From assembly GCA_900544095.1 (NCBI GenBank), contig UQTV01000003.1, positions 1-64,000 of the forward strand: a DNA stretch of 64,000 nucleotides. Direction: 5' to 3'. The notes beneath the pieces are model-generated. The model was not told the DNA's origin. It saw only the letters and a list, made by a program, of their open reading frames with translations, and ran no database searches. Both the position numbers and the translations under genes were made by a program. Below are positions 54,415-63,999 of this stretch, piece after piece. This DNA is from an uncultured Collinsella sp. GTDB lineage: Bacteria > Actinomycetota > Coriobacteriia > Coriobacteriales > Coriobacteriaceae. Position 1 is the first letter of the stretch. Every line of letters starts with the position of its first letter.

Positions 54415-57400
54415 GACGCTCACCTCCCTTCGCATTCGCCTTGCGACGAATGTGCATCCAGGCCGCAGCAGCGCAAAGCACCGCCGCGCCGGCAAGGTAC
54501 GTCAGAGTGACGCCCGACATACCAGAAAGGGGCAAAGACGTGGAGTAGGTGTTGGTGAAGGTGGGGGCGGGGGTCGGGGTTGAGTTTGCATTTCCGTTGG
54601 CGTCGACCTCGTAGTAGGCCGGCGTGCAGGTCAGATGTCCTTCGCCGTCATCCGTTGCCGTCACCACAACCTTGAAGGTCTTGGTGTCGTTGGTATAGCC
54701 CTTGTGGCTGGTGCCTTCGCCGGCGTCAGCAGCACATTCACAAATGTAATAAGTGAATGTTGCCTTACCGTCGTTGAAGTCGCTGACTTTGAGTGGTCCG
54801 ATCTTCTGCTCGGCGAACGTCACCGTCTGCAAGTTGTTCGAGTCATCAGCGGTACTCTTTGTATCAAGCACCGTTTTCTCGCTGCCATCCATGGTATATA
54901 GCTCGAACTTGAACTTCTTCATCTCGCCGCCATCGACCTTCTTGGTCACCTGAGGTGTCCAAGTGCCTGAAGTCTGGTAGGGCGCAAGTTCGTTCGTAAA
55001 CGCAGGTTTGGAGTTGTTGCCGATTTTTACGGTCGAGATTGTATTGTCTTTCGGATCTACACTCCAGTTATAGAACTCAGGAGATTTACACTCGGTGAAG
55101 CCCGTTTCGCCTTCCCTTTTAACGGATACTGTGGAAGCGCTCTTATCAACTTCATAACGATTAGTATTGATCCCCAAGAGGTTGGTCGTATTAACTGGTG
55201 CCGTACCAACCTTTATATGTATTTTGTAAATGGCCTTATCAAAGGTCGTGCCTTCCTCATTGATAGGGACTTCAACAAGCTAGAGGTCGTAATTGCCCGA
55301 CTGGTAGTTCGCAGCAGTATCAATGACGATCTCTCCACTTTCATTAACGGTAACCTCGGACGTCGCCTCGCATCCGTTTGCGTTAAGTGAGCCGTCCGTA
55401 TTCCAATACGGCTCCCCAGCTGAATCGGCGGCTTTACCCAACAGCTTGAACTTATAGCCGTGGCCCGTGAGGCCTTGCGGTTTGCCGTCCTTCATGAGGA
55501 CCTTGTTAGCCTTGACCTTGATTGCAGGATACACGTCCAGGGAAGTAACCTCACCGACGATGAGGTCGCCGTTGGTCATGATGCCGCCGCCGTGGGTGTA
55601 AGAGTAATTACCGCTGATGATGGTCGTAGCCGCTGCCTGTGCATCAATTTTAGCCTGGTCGGAAGGATGAGCCTCAAGGCCAAACATGTACTTGGCCTCG
55701 GCACCGCCGTTAGCATCGATTTCGATCTCTTTGCCATCGCAGGTGCCCTTCCAGCCAGCCGAGCCGCCACCGAGCATCTTGCCAAGAACGACTGCAACCG
55801 TATTTTGGCTGTCGTTCTTGCGTACCAAGAAGAAATCCTTATGGCCGGATTTTTTGAAGGAATCAGTAATGTAATCAGAATCGCTGTCTTCAGTTTTACC
55901 GCTGCCGCCGGCGGAATAATGAGGTGGTTCCAAATGAGTGCCATCTTGATCAACGTTATCAGTATTGTCATAGATAGCAGCACCTTTTGAGTGCGAAACG
56001 ATTGTCTGGCCCGTAGGACAAGCACCGATGCCACCGCCCCAGCCACCGGCCTTATTATTAGTGATCAGCGTCTTGAAGATGTCGAGCGTACCGCCTTCCT
56101 GAACAAAGACACCACCGCCACCCCAGTCGCCACCGCGGTCGCTATTGCTGCCCGTCATGGTCTTGTTGTTGGTGATGTAAACCCTGTTTGATGCATTTTC
56201 CGTATTACTAACGCCGATAACGCCGGTAGTACCGCCAGAAATACGGAGACCACCGCCCTCGGCATTATCGGACATATTGCCCGCAATAAAACCGCTGGAC
56301 ATGGCGAATCCAACTCCCTGCCCGTAGAAGCCAGCGTAGATTCCACCGCCGGCCTCATGGGAGTAATTAGCAGTAACGGAGCCACCCGTCATGGTCAGCG
56401 TTCCACCGTTCGTGGATGCAATGCCGCCGCCACCGAGGAGACCTTTGTTGTAAAGGTCTTTATTAGTGATGCGAGCTTCAGCTCGGTTGTTAGTTATATT
56501 GGCAGAACCACTGATGGTTACGGTTGCACCCTGGGTATAAACACCGCCACCGTAGCCGCCGGCGTAGGGGTTTTCACCCCTGTTGATATCATTGGCATAT
56601 GTTGCATTACCCGAGATGACACCGCCGGAGAGATTCAGCACCGCGCCCTTGTCAGCATAGATGCCACCGCCAGAAGCAGCCTTGTTTCCCGCAATCACGC
56701 CACCAGTCATTACGAGGCTGGCGTTCGCCCCCGTCACACACAGGCCGCCGCCCCAACCGCCGCCGCTACCGTTGGTGACATAACCGCCAGAAATATTAAC
56801 AGCGCCCTGAGAGAAAATAACGTGACCGTCGTCGCCCAGGGTACGAGGCGTCGTGATCATGCCTCCGTTGAGGTTAAACGTACCGCCGTCCGCAACCGAA
56901 ATGACTTGTTTGACCGAACCACTGTCGGATGCAGCAACGATTGCGCCGAAACCGCTGACGACATGCATAGTCGCAGTCTCGGTAGTGCCGAGATTATCTT
57001 TATTAGGCGTGCTCGTGGTTTCATAATAGGTTAGGCTCTGAGGGGTACCGTTGTTGCCACCGGTCCATTTCATCTCTGCAAGCCGGCCAGGGTTTTTATC
57101 ATTAACAGTAGTAGTTTCATCAAGTGGCTTTCCAGAATCCTTCTTTCCAGAATCCATAATGGTAAGCGCACCACTCGCTACCGTAATGAACGTGTCGTTA
57201 TTACCAACGCGGTAATAAAGCTTATGACCCGCAAGGTCAATGGCTGTGTCATTGTTAATGGTAATCGGCTTCTCCGACCAAGCATCGCTCCTCAAAAGAT
57301 AGTTGCCACCGTTAGCGAACCGATCAGTAACATTTCCCTCTATTTCGGTATAGCCGCTAGTGTTCTCGCCAGTAAGTGCGGTCGAATCCTCACCGTTCGC

Positions 57401-57748
57401 GTCGTCATCCGCAGGCTGCGCAGCACCCTCGGCTTCCGCGTCATCAGACAACGGGGCCATCTCGGCAGTGCCGTCTCCGGTCTCGCCGCCCTCGGTCTCG
57501 TCACTATTCCGGTTTTCGGCGTCTTTGCCCGTGGAATTGTCCGCACCGGCCTCCTCGCCCAAAGTGCTCTCGTCTGCAACGGCCTCCTCGGCAGAAACCG
57601 TCTGGGCATCGTTGGCAATGGCCTGCGAGATCGGAGGCATGACGAGCGACAGTACCAGGCTCAACACGGAGGCTCCGCACAAAACGCCTGCCAGTACACG
57701 GCGCGTCGCTTTATTACTCTGCTTAGATTTGTCTGAATTTGCTTTCAT
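54407..57748 (-). pseudogene. pilus tip adhesin interrupted by one in-frame amber codon
   Basis: 1112 sense codons in one frame from ATG 57748 (GGAGGAG upstream) to TAA 54407, broken only by TAG at 55282-55280. N-terminal signal peptide (VLAGVLCGASVLSLVLSLVM), an acidic Glu/Asp/Ala-rich region, and a long right-handed beta-helix-like stretch of GGGIYA/GGVISGN repeats. After the stop the frame continues LVEVPINEEGTTFDKAIYK, so CAG (Gln) to TAG fits well and gives NYDLQLVEVP. The last 255 codons are an FctA-like pilin domain ending NTYSTSLPLSG, a membrane helix and KAN-KGGERRE. As written the product is truncated before its sorting signal and would be secreted unanchored. Real nonsense mutation, suppression or sequencing error are all possible. 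Confidence 0.88.
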
Positions 57749-58207
57749 CGATGTCTCCTCCCCAAGAGACCGCGATCTTGCTCTTTCACTCTCAAACGTA
57801 TCTGCGCAACCTGTAATTGCGCACGCTTAGTAATGCTATTCTAATGATTGTTTAAACATCTGAGCAACAAATATCGACAGTTTTGTAGCGAGTTCTCAAT
57901 TCTCTTGATAATTGTTCAGATTTACCTTCGTTTATTCGCTATCTATTTCTTGTTTCTACTGGTAGTTTAATTTCCTGTTATTTTTTAATGGCATTAGATT
58001 TATTTGCACAACATTTTGCTCAAGAGCAAACATCCTGTGAACGGTCGAAAATCGACCGTGAGCGGTAGGTCATTAACCGGAAGGAATACCCTACCAAACT
58101 GATGAGAATATCTTCAACCCATCAGTGGTTAGAAGCGTAATGTTCTGACGACCATATTTGAATTTACGCGCAGATTATAAGCATCAATTCGCCCAAATCG
58201 CCTGAGG
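57749..58207. promoter_or_regulatory. AT-rich control region of the pilus operon
   Basis: About 460 bp of notably AT-rich sequence in a GC-rich chromosome, directly upstream of the pilus operon start. It has two palindromes, TTTGCTC/GAGCAAA (58015-58030) and ACGGTCG/CGACCGT (58041-58059). I cannot fix the promoter boxes. AT-rich islands of this sort often mark silenced or tightly controlled surface-structure operons (inference). Confidence 0.5.
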
Positions 58208-58240
58208 CCACCACAAAGGTGTCTGTCCCCATTGTGGTGG
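58208..58240. repeat. palindrome family A, copy 3
   Basis: CCACCACAA pairs with TTGTGGTGG around a loop with TCTGTCCCC, at the 3' end of the HAD gene. Confidence 0.8.
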
Positions 58241-58253
58241 TTCTCCCCCTGCG

Positions 58254-59075
58254 CTACAGCAGATGCTCCTCGATAAAGATCGCGATGCCGTCTTTGTCGT
58301 TACTCGCGGTTACAAAGTCGGCGGCGGCACGGGTGGCGTCGCTGCCGTTTGCCATGGCCACGCCCACGCCGGCGTCGGCCACCATGCAGGTGTCGTTATC
58401 GGCATCGCCAAACACGCAGATGTTCTGGAGCTCCATGCCGTTGAGCTCCGCCACGCGCACAAGGCCGCGCGTCTTGGACACGTGCGGATCCATAAACTCG
58501 TAGAGGCGCTGCGTAGTTTGCAGAGCGGCCGCCTTGACGGTGTCGTCGGCAAACGTCGATGCTCGCTCGATGACCTGCGGCATCACCTCGGGCGCCATGG
58601 TAAACATCACCTTGGGCTGCGGCTCGCGCAAAAACTCGGCAAAATCGACCACCTGGTAGGGCACGCCGTCGACGCGCGACAGGTGCTCGACGCACGCGTT
58701 GCTCTCGGGCACGTAGAACACGCCGTCTCGGGGGCAGACGGGCGTTGCCGGCAGGCCCGCCATGTGCCTGCAGATGCGCGCGACGGTCTCGCCCGGCAGC
58801 GGATAGCTCAGCTCGTTGATGTCGTGCGCGCGGTCGATGACCTCGGCGCCACCGCAGCCCACGAGCACGTCCACCAGGCCTTCGATGCCCCAGAGCTTAT
58901 ACATGGCCTCGGTCGCGTGGGCGTCGCGCCCGGTGCACAGGCCAAAGAGCACGCCGCGCTCGCGCAGGGCGCGAATCGCCGCCACGGTGCGCGGGGACAC
59001 CGTGTGCTGGCTCGTGAGCAGCGTGCCGTCGATATCGCAGAACACGGCTTTGATGTGGCTGAGGGTGGTGTCCAT
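58254..59075 (-). CDS. Cof-type HAD hydrolase
   Basis: 273 aa HAD-superfamily phosphatase of the Cof/IIB class. Catalytic aspartates are in AVFCDIDGTLLTS (nucleophile), GLCTGRDA with the second motif, and the late motif VFGDADNDTCMVADAG, followed by VGVAMANGSDATRAAADFVT and NDKDGIAIFIE. A lid domain fills the middle. Substrate unknown, probably a sugar or cofactor phosphate. Start ATG at 59075, the first codon of the family-conserved part; GAAAGGCCCCC lies upstream. The end of this protein is the comparison that suggests HAD ancestry for the small gene at 3462. Confidence 0.9.
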   Translation of the reverse strand: MDTTLSHIKAVFCDIDGTLLTSQHTVSPRTVAAIRALRERGVLFGLCTGRDAHATEAMYKLWGIEGLVDVLVGCGGAEVIDRAHDINELSYPLPGETVARICRHMAGLPATPVCPRDGVFYVPESNACVEHLSRVDGVPYQVVDFAEFLREPQPKVMFTMAPEVMPQVIERASTFADDTVKAAALQTTQRLYEFMDPHVSKTRGLVRVAELNGMELQNICVFGDADNDTCMVADAGVGVAMANGSDATRAAADFVTASNDKDGIAIFIEEHLL

Positions 59076-59164
59076 GGGGGCCTTTCTGGGTTGTGCGGCG
59101 GTGTGGGGTGTATTCGCAAACGGCGTACATGGTATACCAAGGCGCGGGCCGTTGGGACCCGATC

Positions 59165-59197
59165 GCCACAAAGGGGCCTGGCCCCTTTGTGGTGGCC
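59165..59197. repeat. palindrome family A, copy 4
   Basis: CCACAAAGGGG pairs with CCCCTTTGTGG around CCTGG; a shortened copy. It stands 33 bp from family B copy 2. Confidence 0.75.
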
Positions 59198-59229
59198 GGA
59201 CCCGAAGGGTGGCCTGGCCCGGGGCGCAA

Positions 59230-59290
59230 ACCATCACAACATTCGATGTTTTTCGGCAAAATCGCGATTTTCATCGAATGTTGTGATGGT
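59230..59290. repeat. palindrome family B, copy 2
   Basis: ACCATCACAACATTCGATG pairs perfectly over 19 bp with CATCGAATGTTGTGATGGT around a 23-nt loop containing AAAATCGCGATTTT. It touches the stop of the MFS gene. Confidence 0.85.
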
Positions 59291-59292
59291 TT

Positions 59293-60579
59293 TTACCGCT
59301 TTGCGGCACGATCCAAATGCCGGCGTCCAAACAGCAGCAGTGCCGCGGGAACCGCCGTCACGACCATGCCCGCCCCTACGAGCGTCTGCTGCACGCCAAA
59401 CGTCGCCGCCAGCCACGGGGCAATCGCCAGCGGGGCCACGCCGGCGAACATATTGCCAAAGCCCATGACCGAGTTCACGCGACCGAGTTGCTCGAGCGGT
59501 GCCGTCGTTTGCACGATGGTGTTGTGGAGCGGGTTGACGACGCCCCAAGCCACGCCCAGGGCAATCTGGCCGACAAGGGCCACGCCCACGTACGGCGTTC
59601 CCACATAGAGCAAACTTCCCAGGCCCACGGACATAAGCGCCACGAGCAGCGTTTTAAGGTTGACCAGGTGCGGTGGCAAGCGGAGCGCGAGGACGGCGCC
59701 CAGCACCGCGCCTACACCGCTTGCCGACGAGAGCCAGCCCATCCACTCAACACCAACGCGCAGGACATCGCGGTAGAAGAACGACTCCAGCGGATCGAAG
59801 GCACCGTAGCCAAAGTTCGAGAGGAAGATGATGCAGAACAGCAAGGCGAGGATACTGTTGGTGAAGACTGTCTTGATGCTTGTCGCGAAGGTGACGCGGG
59901 CGAACGTGCTGGGGTTGGAGCTTTGGCTGGCAGTGATTGCCGTTGTACTGCTGTCCGCGGGAGTACTTTCACGCGCGGCGACGCGAACTGCTTGCGGTCT
60001 AAAGCCCCAGCCGGCAATGAACGCCAGTACGGTAAAAATCATCATGAGCACGAACACCGCGCGTGACGATGTAGCCGCCGCGACAAAGCCGCCCATCATG
60101 GGGCCGACGATGATACTCACGTTAGAGAACATGGCGATGGCAGAGTTGATGTCTTTGAGCTCGACAGGATCGTCGGTGAGGTAGGCTGGATAGGATGTGG
60201 TGATGGGCTGGGCAAACCCCATCACAAAGCCCAGGAGCACCGCGCCGAGCAGGACGATGCCGGTCGCGCTGCCAAAGGCAATGGTCGCCGCGCCGGTTGC
60301 CAGCGTGCCCACGATGCTCAGCAAGAAATGACGGCGCGGGCCCCAGGCGTCAAGCGCCGCGCCGCCCGCAAAGGATCCAAGGATCACGAATACGTTCATA
60401 AAAAGGACGGCCAGCGATGTCGCCACGACCGAGGCATCGTCTGCATAGGTGAGTGTTCCGATAACGCCGATAAAGTAGCTGGTCTGAAAACCGGTGTAGA
60501 TGAGAAAGCGCATCGCCACCAGGCGCTTGGCCTGCACGGACAGCGAAGGTTGAGGTTTTGAGAGAAGAGATGCGAGCAT
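59293..60579 (-). CDS. major facilitator superfamily transporter
   Basis: 428 aa, about twelve membrane helices, proton-driven carrier of unknown substrate. The MFS A-motif region GGAALDAWGPRRHFLL lies between helices 2 and 3; helices are visible throughout, with a basic loop (residues about 190-215) between the two bundles. The ATG at 60579 has CGAGGAG 7 bp upstream; the frame extends to 60624 without support. It may export a drug or metabolite, but the substrate cannot be read from sequence. It overlaps palindrome B copy 2 at its stop. Confidence 0.88.
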   Translation of the reverse strand: MLASLLSKPQPSLSVQAKRLVAMRFLIYTGFQTSYFIGVIGTLTYADDASVVATSLAVLFMNVFVILGSFAGGAALDAWGPRRHFLLSIVGTLATGAATIAFGSATGIVLLGAVLLGFVMGFAQPITTSYPAYLTDDPVELKDINSAIAMFSNVSIIVGPMMGGFVAAATSSRAVFVLMMIFTVLAFIAGWGFRPQAVRVAARESTPADSSTTAITASQSSNPSTFARVTFATSIKTVFTNSILALLFCIIFLSNFGYGAFDPLESFFYRDVLRVGVEWMGWLSSASGVGAVLGAVLALRLPPHLVNLKTLLVALMSVGLGSLLYVGTPYVGVALVGQIALGVAWGVVNPLHNTIVQTTAPLEQLGRVNSVMGFGNMFAGVAPLAIAPWLAATFGVQQTLVGAGMVVTAVPAALLLFGRRHLDRAAKR

Positions 60580-60752
60580 GGAGACTCCTCGTTTCATACG
60601 AATACGGGCGGTGGTATTCGCCACCGTCTGTCAAATCAATCTATCCGCACGAAACATTAAGGACGCATCAAGCCCCTTCTCTCCGTTTTTCGCCCGTCAT
60701 GAACTACTTGGTAGATTGTAAGGCATGTCCCACACATCTACTTAAGCAAAAA

Positions 60753-60785
60753 CCACCACAAAGGAGCCTGGCCCCTTTGTGGTGG
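60753..60785. repeat. palindrome family A, copy 5
   Basis: CCACCACAAAGG pairs perfectly over 12 bp with CCTTTGTGGTGG around a loop with GCCTGGCC. Confidence 0.8.
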
Positions 60786-60859
60786 AAATGACGTTTGCCC
60801 AGATAAAACCTGCCAAAATAAACCTGTCCCTTTTTGGCATGTTATGGCAGCGCAGCGAG

Positions 60860-60957
60860 CCGGTTCCAAGTGCCCCAGGTCGCCCCGAAAGAGGAGCGAC
60901 GCGTACTTTGGTACGCGAGCGACGGCTTGAGGGGCGAGATGGGGTGCTTGGGGCCGG
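60860..60957. ncRNA. nested multi-helix structure after moaC-mobB
   Basis: Four helices stack in order: CCGG (60860-60863)/CCGG (60954-60957), CCAAGTGCCCCA (60866-60877)/TGGGGTGCTTGG (60940-60951, one G-T), TCGCCCC (60880-60886)/GGGGCGA (60931-60937) and CGCGTAC (60900-60906)/GTACGCG (60911-60917) with loop TTTG. It starts 8 bp past the moaC-mobB stop on the minus strand. A function is not known; the ncRNA label is a proposal from structure alone. Confidence 0.45.
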
Positions 60958-60964
60958 CGCAGCG

Positions 60965-62260
60965 TCAAGCCTGAAGGTGATCTTGGATGAGATCGCAGAT
61001 GGCTCGGGCGTCGTTGATGTTGACGGCTCGGGTTGCAAAGCCGGCGTCGAAGGCCTGGCGTGCCAGGGCCTCGTTGCAGGCAAGGGCCAACGTGTGGCCA
61101 TCGACCAGGTCGAGCGAGCTCTTGCCGCGCAGACGGTCGACGCCGGAGCGTGCGACCACGATGTTGTCGAAACCCTCGGTCTTGTAGCCCTCGATGATCA
61201 CCACGTCGACATCGTTGTAGCGCGACAGCAGCTCGCGCGCGGGCATCTCGTCCTCCTCGCGCGTGTCGGCGTACTCCGCCCAGCGCGTGGCGCAGATGAG
61301 GCCCACGTGCTTGGATCCGGCTTGGTGATGGCGCCAGGTGTCCTTAGCGGGCGCATCGATATCAAAGCCGTGATGCCCATGATGCTTGAGCGAACCCACG
61401 CGCAGGCCGCGGCGGGTGAGCTCGGCGATAACCTTCTCGACGAGCGTTGTCTTGCCCGAGTTTTGGTAGCCGATAAACGCGATCGCGGGGACGGCCGGAG
61501 CTGCGGGCGTGACGGCAGCGGACGCGCTCGCGAGGGCGGCACCGTCAGCAGCCACGGCCTCAACAGCAGCGGCCTGACGCTCTGCACGATCCCACACGCC
61601 CGAGCGGCCGCCCTCCTTGTGCAGCAGGCGTACGTCGACGATCTCCATGCCGCGATCGACTGCCTTGCACATGTCGTAGATGGTCAGACACGCGGCACTC
61701 GCGCCAGTCAGGGCCTCCATCTCGATACCTGTCTTGCCCGTCACGCCGGCCGTAACCAGTACGTGAAAGCCAACCTGCCCGTCCGCGCGCGCCGGCGCCC
61801 AGCCCTCGGGCACGTTCTCGACAGGCATCCCCGCCGAAGCGATGGGCGCAATGTCGCACTTGCTCTTGGTAATGAGCAACGGATGGCACATGGGAATGAT
61901 GTCGCTCGTGCGTTTGATGGCCATGATGCCCGCCACGCGCGCGCAGGCAAGCACGTCGCCCTTCTTGGCGCGGTCCTGTAGCACCATGGCCTGCGTCTCG
62001 GGATGCATGAGGATGGTGCCCTCGGCGATGGCGATGCGATGCGTCTCGGCCTTGTCGGACACGTCGACCATGCGAACCTCGCCCTTGGCGTCCACATGCG
62101 TCAGCTCGTCGCGACGGGCGTCGCGGGCGGGCTCGGTGGCAGCGCTGACAGACGGCTGCGCGGGCGCGGCGGCGTTACCGGCCGCAGCCGTGACTTTGTG
62201 GGCAGACATCGCGGCCCTGCGAGCGGCCTTGGTGGCATCGGCGTACCTGCTCTTGGCCAT
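60965..62260 (-). CDS. moaC-mobB: MoaC-MobB fusion for molybdenum cofactor synthesis
   Basis: 431 aa in one chain. Residues about 52-222 are MoaC, the cyclic pyranopterin monophosphate synthase: MVDVSDKAETHRIAIAEG near the start, IIPMCHPL with catalytic His126, and DMCKAVDRGM with catalytic Asp196 and Lys199. An Ala-rich linker (about 225-257) leads to MobB, which delivers GTP/molybdopterin for dinucleotide cofactor formation, with P-loop FIGYQNSGKTTLVEKV (262-277) and VIIEGYKTEGF. The N-terminal 50 residues are a low-complexity Ala/Arg tail. Start ATG at 62260, inside the RBS of moaA's end. Ends 4 bp before the nested structure at 60860. Confidence 0.93.
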   Translation of the reverse strand: MAKSRYADATKAARRAAMSAHKVTAAAGNAAAPAQPSVSAATEPARDARRDELTHVDAKGEVRMVDVSDKAETHRIAIAEGTILMHPETQAMVLQDRAKKGDVLACARVAGIMAIKRTSDIIPMCHPLLITKSKCDIAPIASAGMPVENVPEGWAPARADGQVGFHVLVTAGVTGKTGIEMEALTGASAACLTIYDMCKAVDRGMEIVDVRLLHKEGGRSGVWDRAERQAAAVEAVAADGAALASASAAVTPAAPAVPAIAFIGYQNSGKTTLVEKVIAELTRRGLRVGSLKHHGHHGFDIDAPAKDTWRHHQAGSKHVGLICATRWAEYADTREEDEMPARELLSRYNDVDVVIIEGYKTEGFDNIVVARSGVDRLRGKSSLDLVDGHTLALACNEALARQAFDAGFATRAVNINDARAICDLIQDHLQA

Positions 62261-62264
62261 ATGA

Positions 62265-63320
62265 TCATCCTCCGATTTGGGACATAAATCGTTGCGTGCC
62301 CTCAATTATCGCGTGTTCCTGCGGTTTGTGGGCCACGGCATCGCGCCAAATCGAAAGTACCTGCATATCATCACCACGACGCAGCGCCTCACGCACCGAA
62401 TACTCGGCATCGCTGAACAGGCACGGACGCACGTTGCCATCGGCCGTCAGGCGCAGACGGTTGCAATTCGCGCAAAAATGGTTGGACATAGCGCTAATAA
62501 AGCCAACTGTTCCCGCCGCACCCGGAAAGTGCCAATAGCGCGCAGGGCCCGCGCCGGCAGGAGCGTCGTTGATGTCGAGCGGCTCGAGCTCGCCCAGTCC
62601 CGCCGCGGCGGCCCCGGCATTGATGCGCGCCCGCAGCTCGTCGCTCGGCACGGTATCGCTCGCGTCCCACAGCTCGGGATTGAGCGCGGGCGCATGCGGG
62701 TCCACAGCGCAATGCGAGCTCGTGCGCTCGTCGCCAATGGGCATATATTCGATAAAGCGCAGGTGAATGGGGCGATCGAGCATGAGCCGCGCAAGGGCCG
62801 CCACATCCTGGTTGAGCCGGCGCACAACAACGCAGTTGACCTTAACGGGCTCAAAGCCCCAAGCCAGCGCCGCGTCGATGCCAGCCATGGTCTGCTCGAG
62901 TCGACCCAGGCGCGTGATCTTTCCAAACAGCGTAGGGTCGAGCGTGTCGAGCGAAATGTTGACGCGGTTAAGCCCGGCATCTTTGAGCTGCGGCGCCAAC
63001 TTGGGAAGCAGGGCGCCGTTGGTGGTGAGCGAGATGTCCTCGATCTGCGGAATCGCGCGAATGTCACGAATGAGCGGGATGATACGGCGGCTGACCAGCG
63101 GCTCGCCACCCGTCAGGCGCACGCGGCAAATGCCCTCCCCCGCCACCAATCGCACAAAGTGGGCGATTTCCTCGACACTGAGCAGCTCGTCGTGTGCACG
63201 GGGCGCCACGCCATCGGCCGGCATGCAATAGATGCAGCGGAAATTGCACTTGTCGGTCACGGCAATGCGCAGGTAGTTGACATCGCGGCCAAAGCCGTCA
63301 TGTTGCACGTGCCCGTCCAC
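62265..63320 (-). CDS. moaA: GTP 3',8-cyclase (radical SAM)
   Basis: 351 aa; opens molybdenum cofactor synthesis by converting GTP to the 3',8-cyclic product that MoaC turns into cPMP. The radical SAM cluster is DKCNFRCIYCMPADG; the SAM-binding glycines are in VRLTGGEPLVS, and NISLDTLDP lies mid-protein. The C-terminal second Fe-S cysteines are in CANCNRLRLTADGNVRPCLF. GTG start at 63320 after GGGAGGG. moaC-mobB follows 4 bp downstream, so three Moco steps are in one operon. Confidence 0.95.
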   Translation of the reverse strand: MDGHVQHDGFGRDVNYLRIAVTDKCNFRCIYCMPADGVAPRAHDELLSVEEIAHFVRLVAGEGICRVRLTGGEPLVSRRIIPLIRDIRAIPQIEDISLTTNGALLPKLAPQLKDAGLNRVNISLDTLDPTLFGKITRLGRLEQTMAGIDAALAWGFEPVKVNCVVVRRLNQDVAALARLMLDRPIHLRFIEYMPIGDERTSSHCAVDPHAPALNPELWDASDTVPSDELRARINAGAAAAGLGELEPLDINDAPAGAGPARYWHFPGAAGTVGFISAMSNHFCANCNRLRLTADGNVRPCLFSDAEYSVREALRRGDDMQVLSIWRDAVAHKPQEHAIIEGTQRFMSQIGG

Positions 63321-63452
63321 GCAGCCCTCCCCTCGCGCGGCGTTTTATTCTTCGGAAAACATAATACCCCACGAGAGAATCATGCCGACACCCGTACGAC
63401 AGGACAGGTCGCTTCGAGCAAAACGGACTTTCCAAGCCCATCCTCAGCACAG

Positions 63453-63513
63453 ACCATCACAACATCCGATGCTTTTCCCGATTTTGGCAAAAAACGTCGA
63501 ATGTTGTGATGGT
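63453..63513. repeat. palindrome family B, copy 3
   Basis: ACCATCACAACAT pairs with ATGTTGTGATGGT around a loop with CCGATGCTTTTCC, 40 bp before the stop of the next minus-strand gene. Confidence 0.8.
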
Positions 63514-63552
63514 TTGCCTGCCGCAGCGCCCCGTAGAAGGACCAAAGCACCC

Positions 63553-63999
63553 CTAAAGGCCACCGTCCCAGTGTCGAATCACGAACTCTCGCAGGTCGTT
63601 CTGACGTTTCTGGAATTTCTCGCTTCGGTCGCACTTAAGGCCCATAGCGAGCACGATGGCGTTCATCGCCCGGTGCAATTGCAGCTGGTGGGCAAACTGA
63701 GTCCCGGTGAGGACGATCATCCTAAAGCCCAGCGCGCTCAGCACGGTCATGCGCTCCGCATCCGACGCACTGCGCTGTTTATCAAGATGGTCCGAGCCGT
63801 TGTATTCAATCCCCGTACCGCTCGCAGGCGCATATACGTCGATCTCGAAATACCCGGCCTTTGCGAGATACTTGAACTCGTTGGGAACATCGACCCGATG
63901 GTTGAGCTCGATCTTGGCGTATCCCAGCCCTCCCTGGGAACGTTTTGCTACGACCATGATTGCGGCGGCCGTCTCCATGGGCGATCGCGCGCCATCGTG
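63553..63999 (-). CDS. DUF559-type nuclease-fold protein, N-terminus outside window
   Basis: At least 148 aa, with the frame open to the right edge, so the start is beyond the window. Toward the C-terminus EIDVYAPASGTGIEYNGSDH, then RMTVLSALGFRMIVLTGTQF, resembles the PD-(D/E)xK (DUF559/Vsr-like) fold with an E...D...K-type acidic site. The N-terminal piece seen here (beginning MVVAKRSQGGLGY after an in-frame ATG at 63978) is typical of the C-terminal half of larger Actinobacterial proteins in which this module follows a regulatory domain. Role unknown. Confidence 0.65.
   Translation of the reverse strand, partial: HDGARSPMETAAAIMVVAKRSQGGLGYAKIELNHRVDVPNEFKYLAKAGYFEIDVYAPASGTGIEYNGSDHLDKQRSASDAERMTVLSALGFRMIVLTGTQFAHQLQLHRAMNAIVLAMGLKCDRSEKFQKRQNDLREFVIRHWDGGL

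Larger units (their letters stand above)
60580..60964. other. non-coding gap between moaC-mobB and the MFS gene
   Basis: 385 bp with no convincing gene. It holds palindrome A copy 5 (60753-60785), the related hairpin TGCCAAAA/TTTTGGCA (60811-60839) with loop containing CCTGTCCC, and the nested structure at 60860-60957. Confidence 0.6.

Noticed and set aside
55280..55282. TAG encoding pyrrolysine
   Set aside because: There is no sign of pyl genes and the context suits Gln from a single CAG to TAG change.
60860..60957. molybdenum cofactor riboswitch
   Set aside because: It lies downstream of moaC-mobB, not in a leader, and its helices do not follow the known riboswitch plan.
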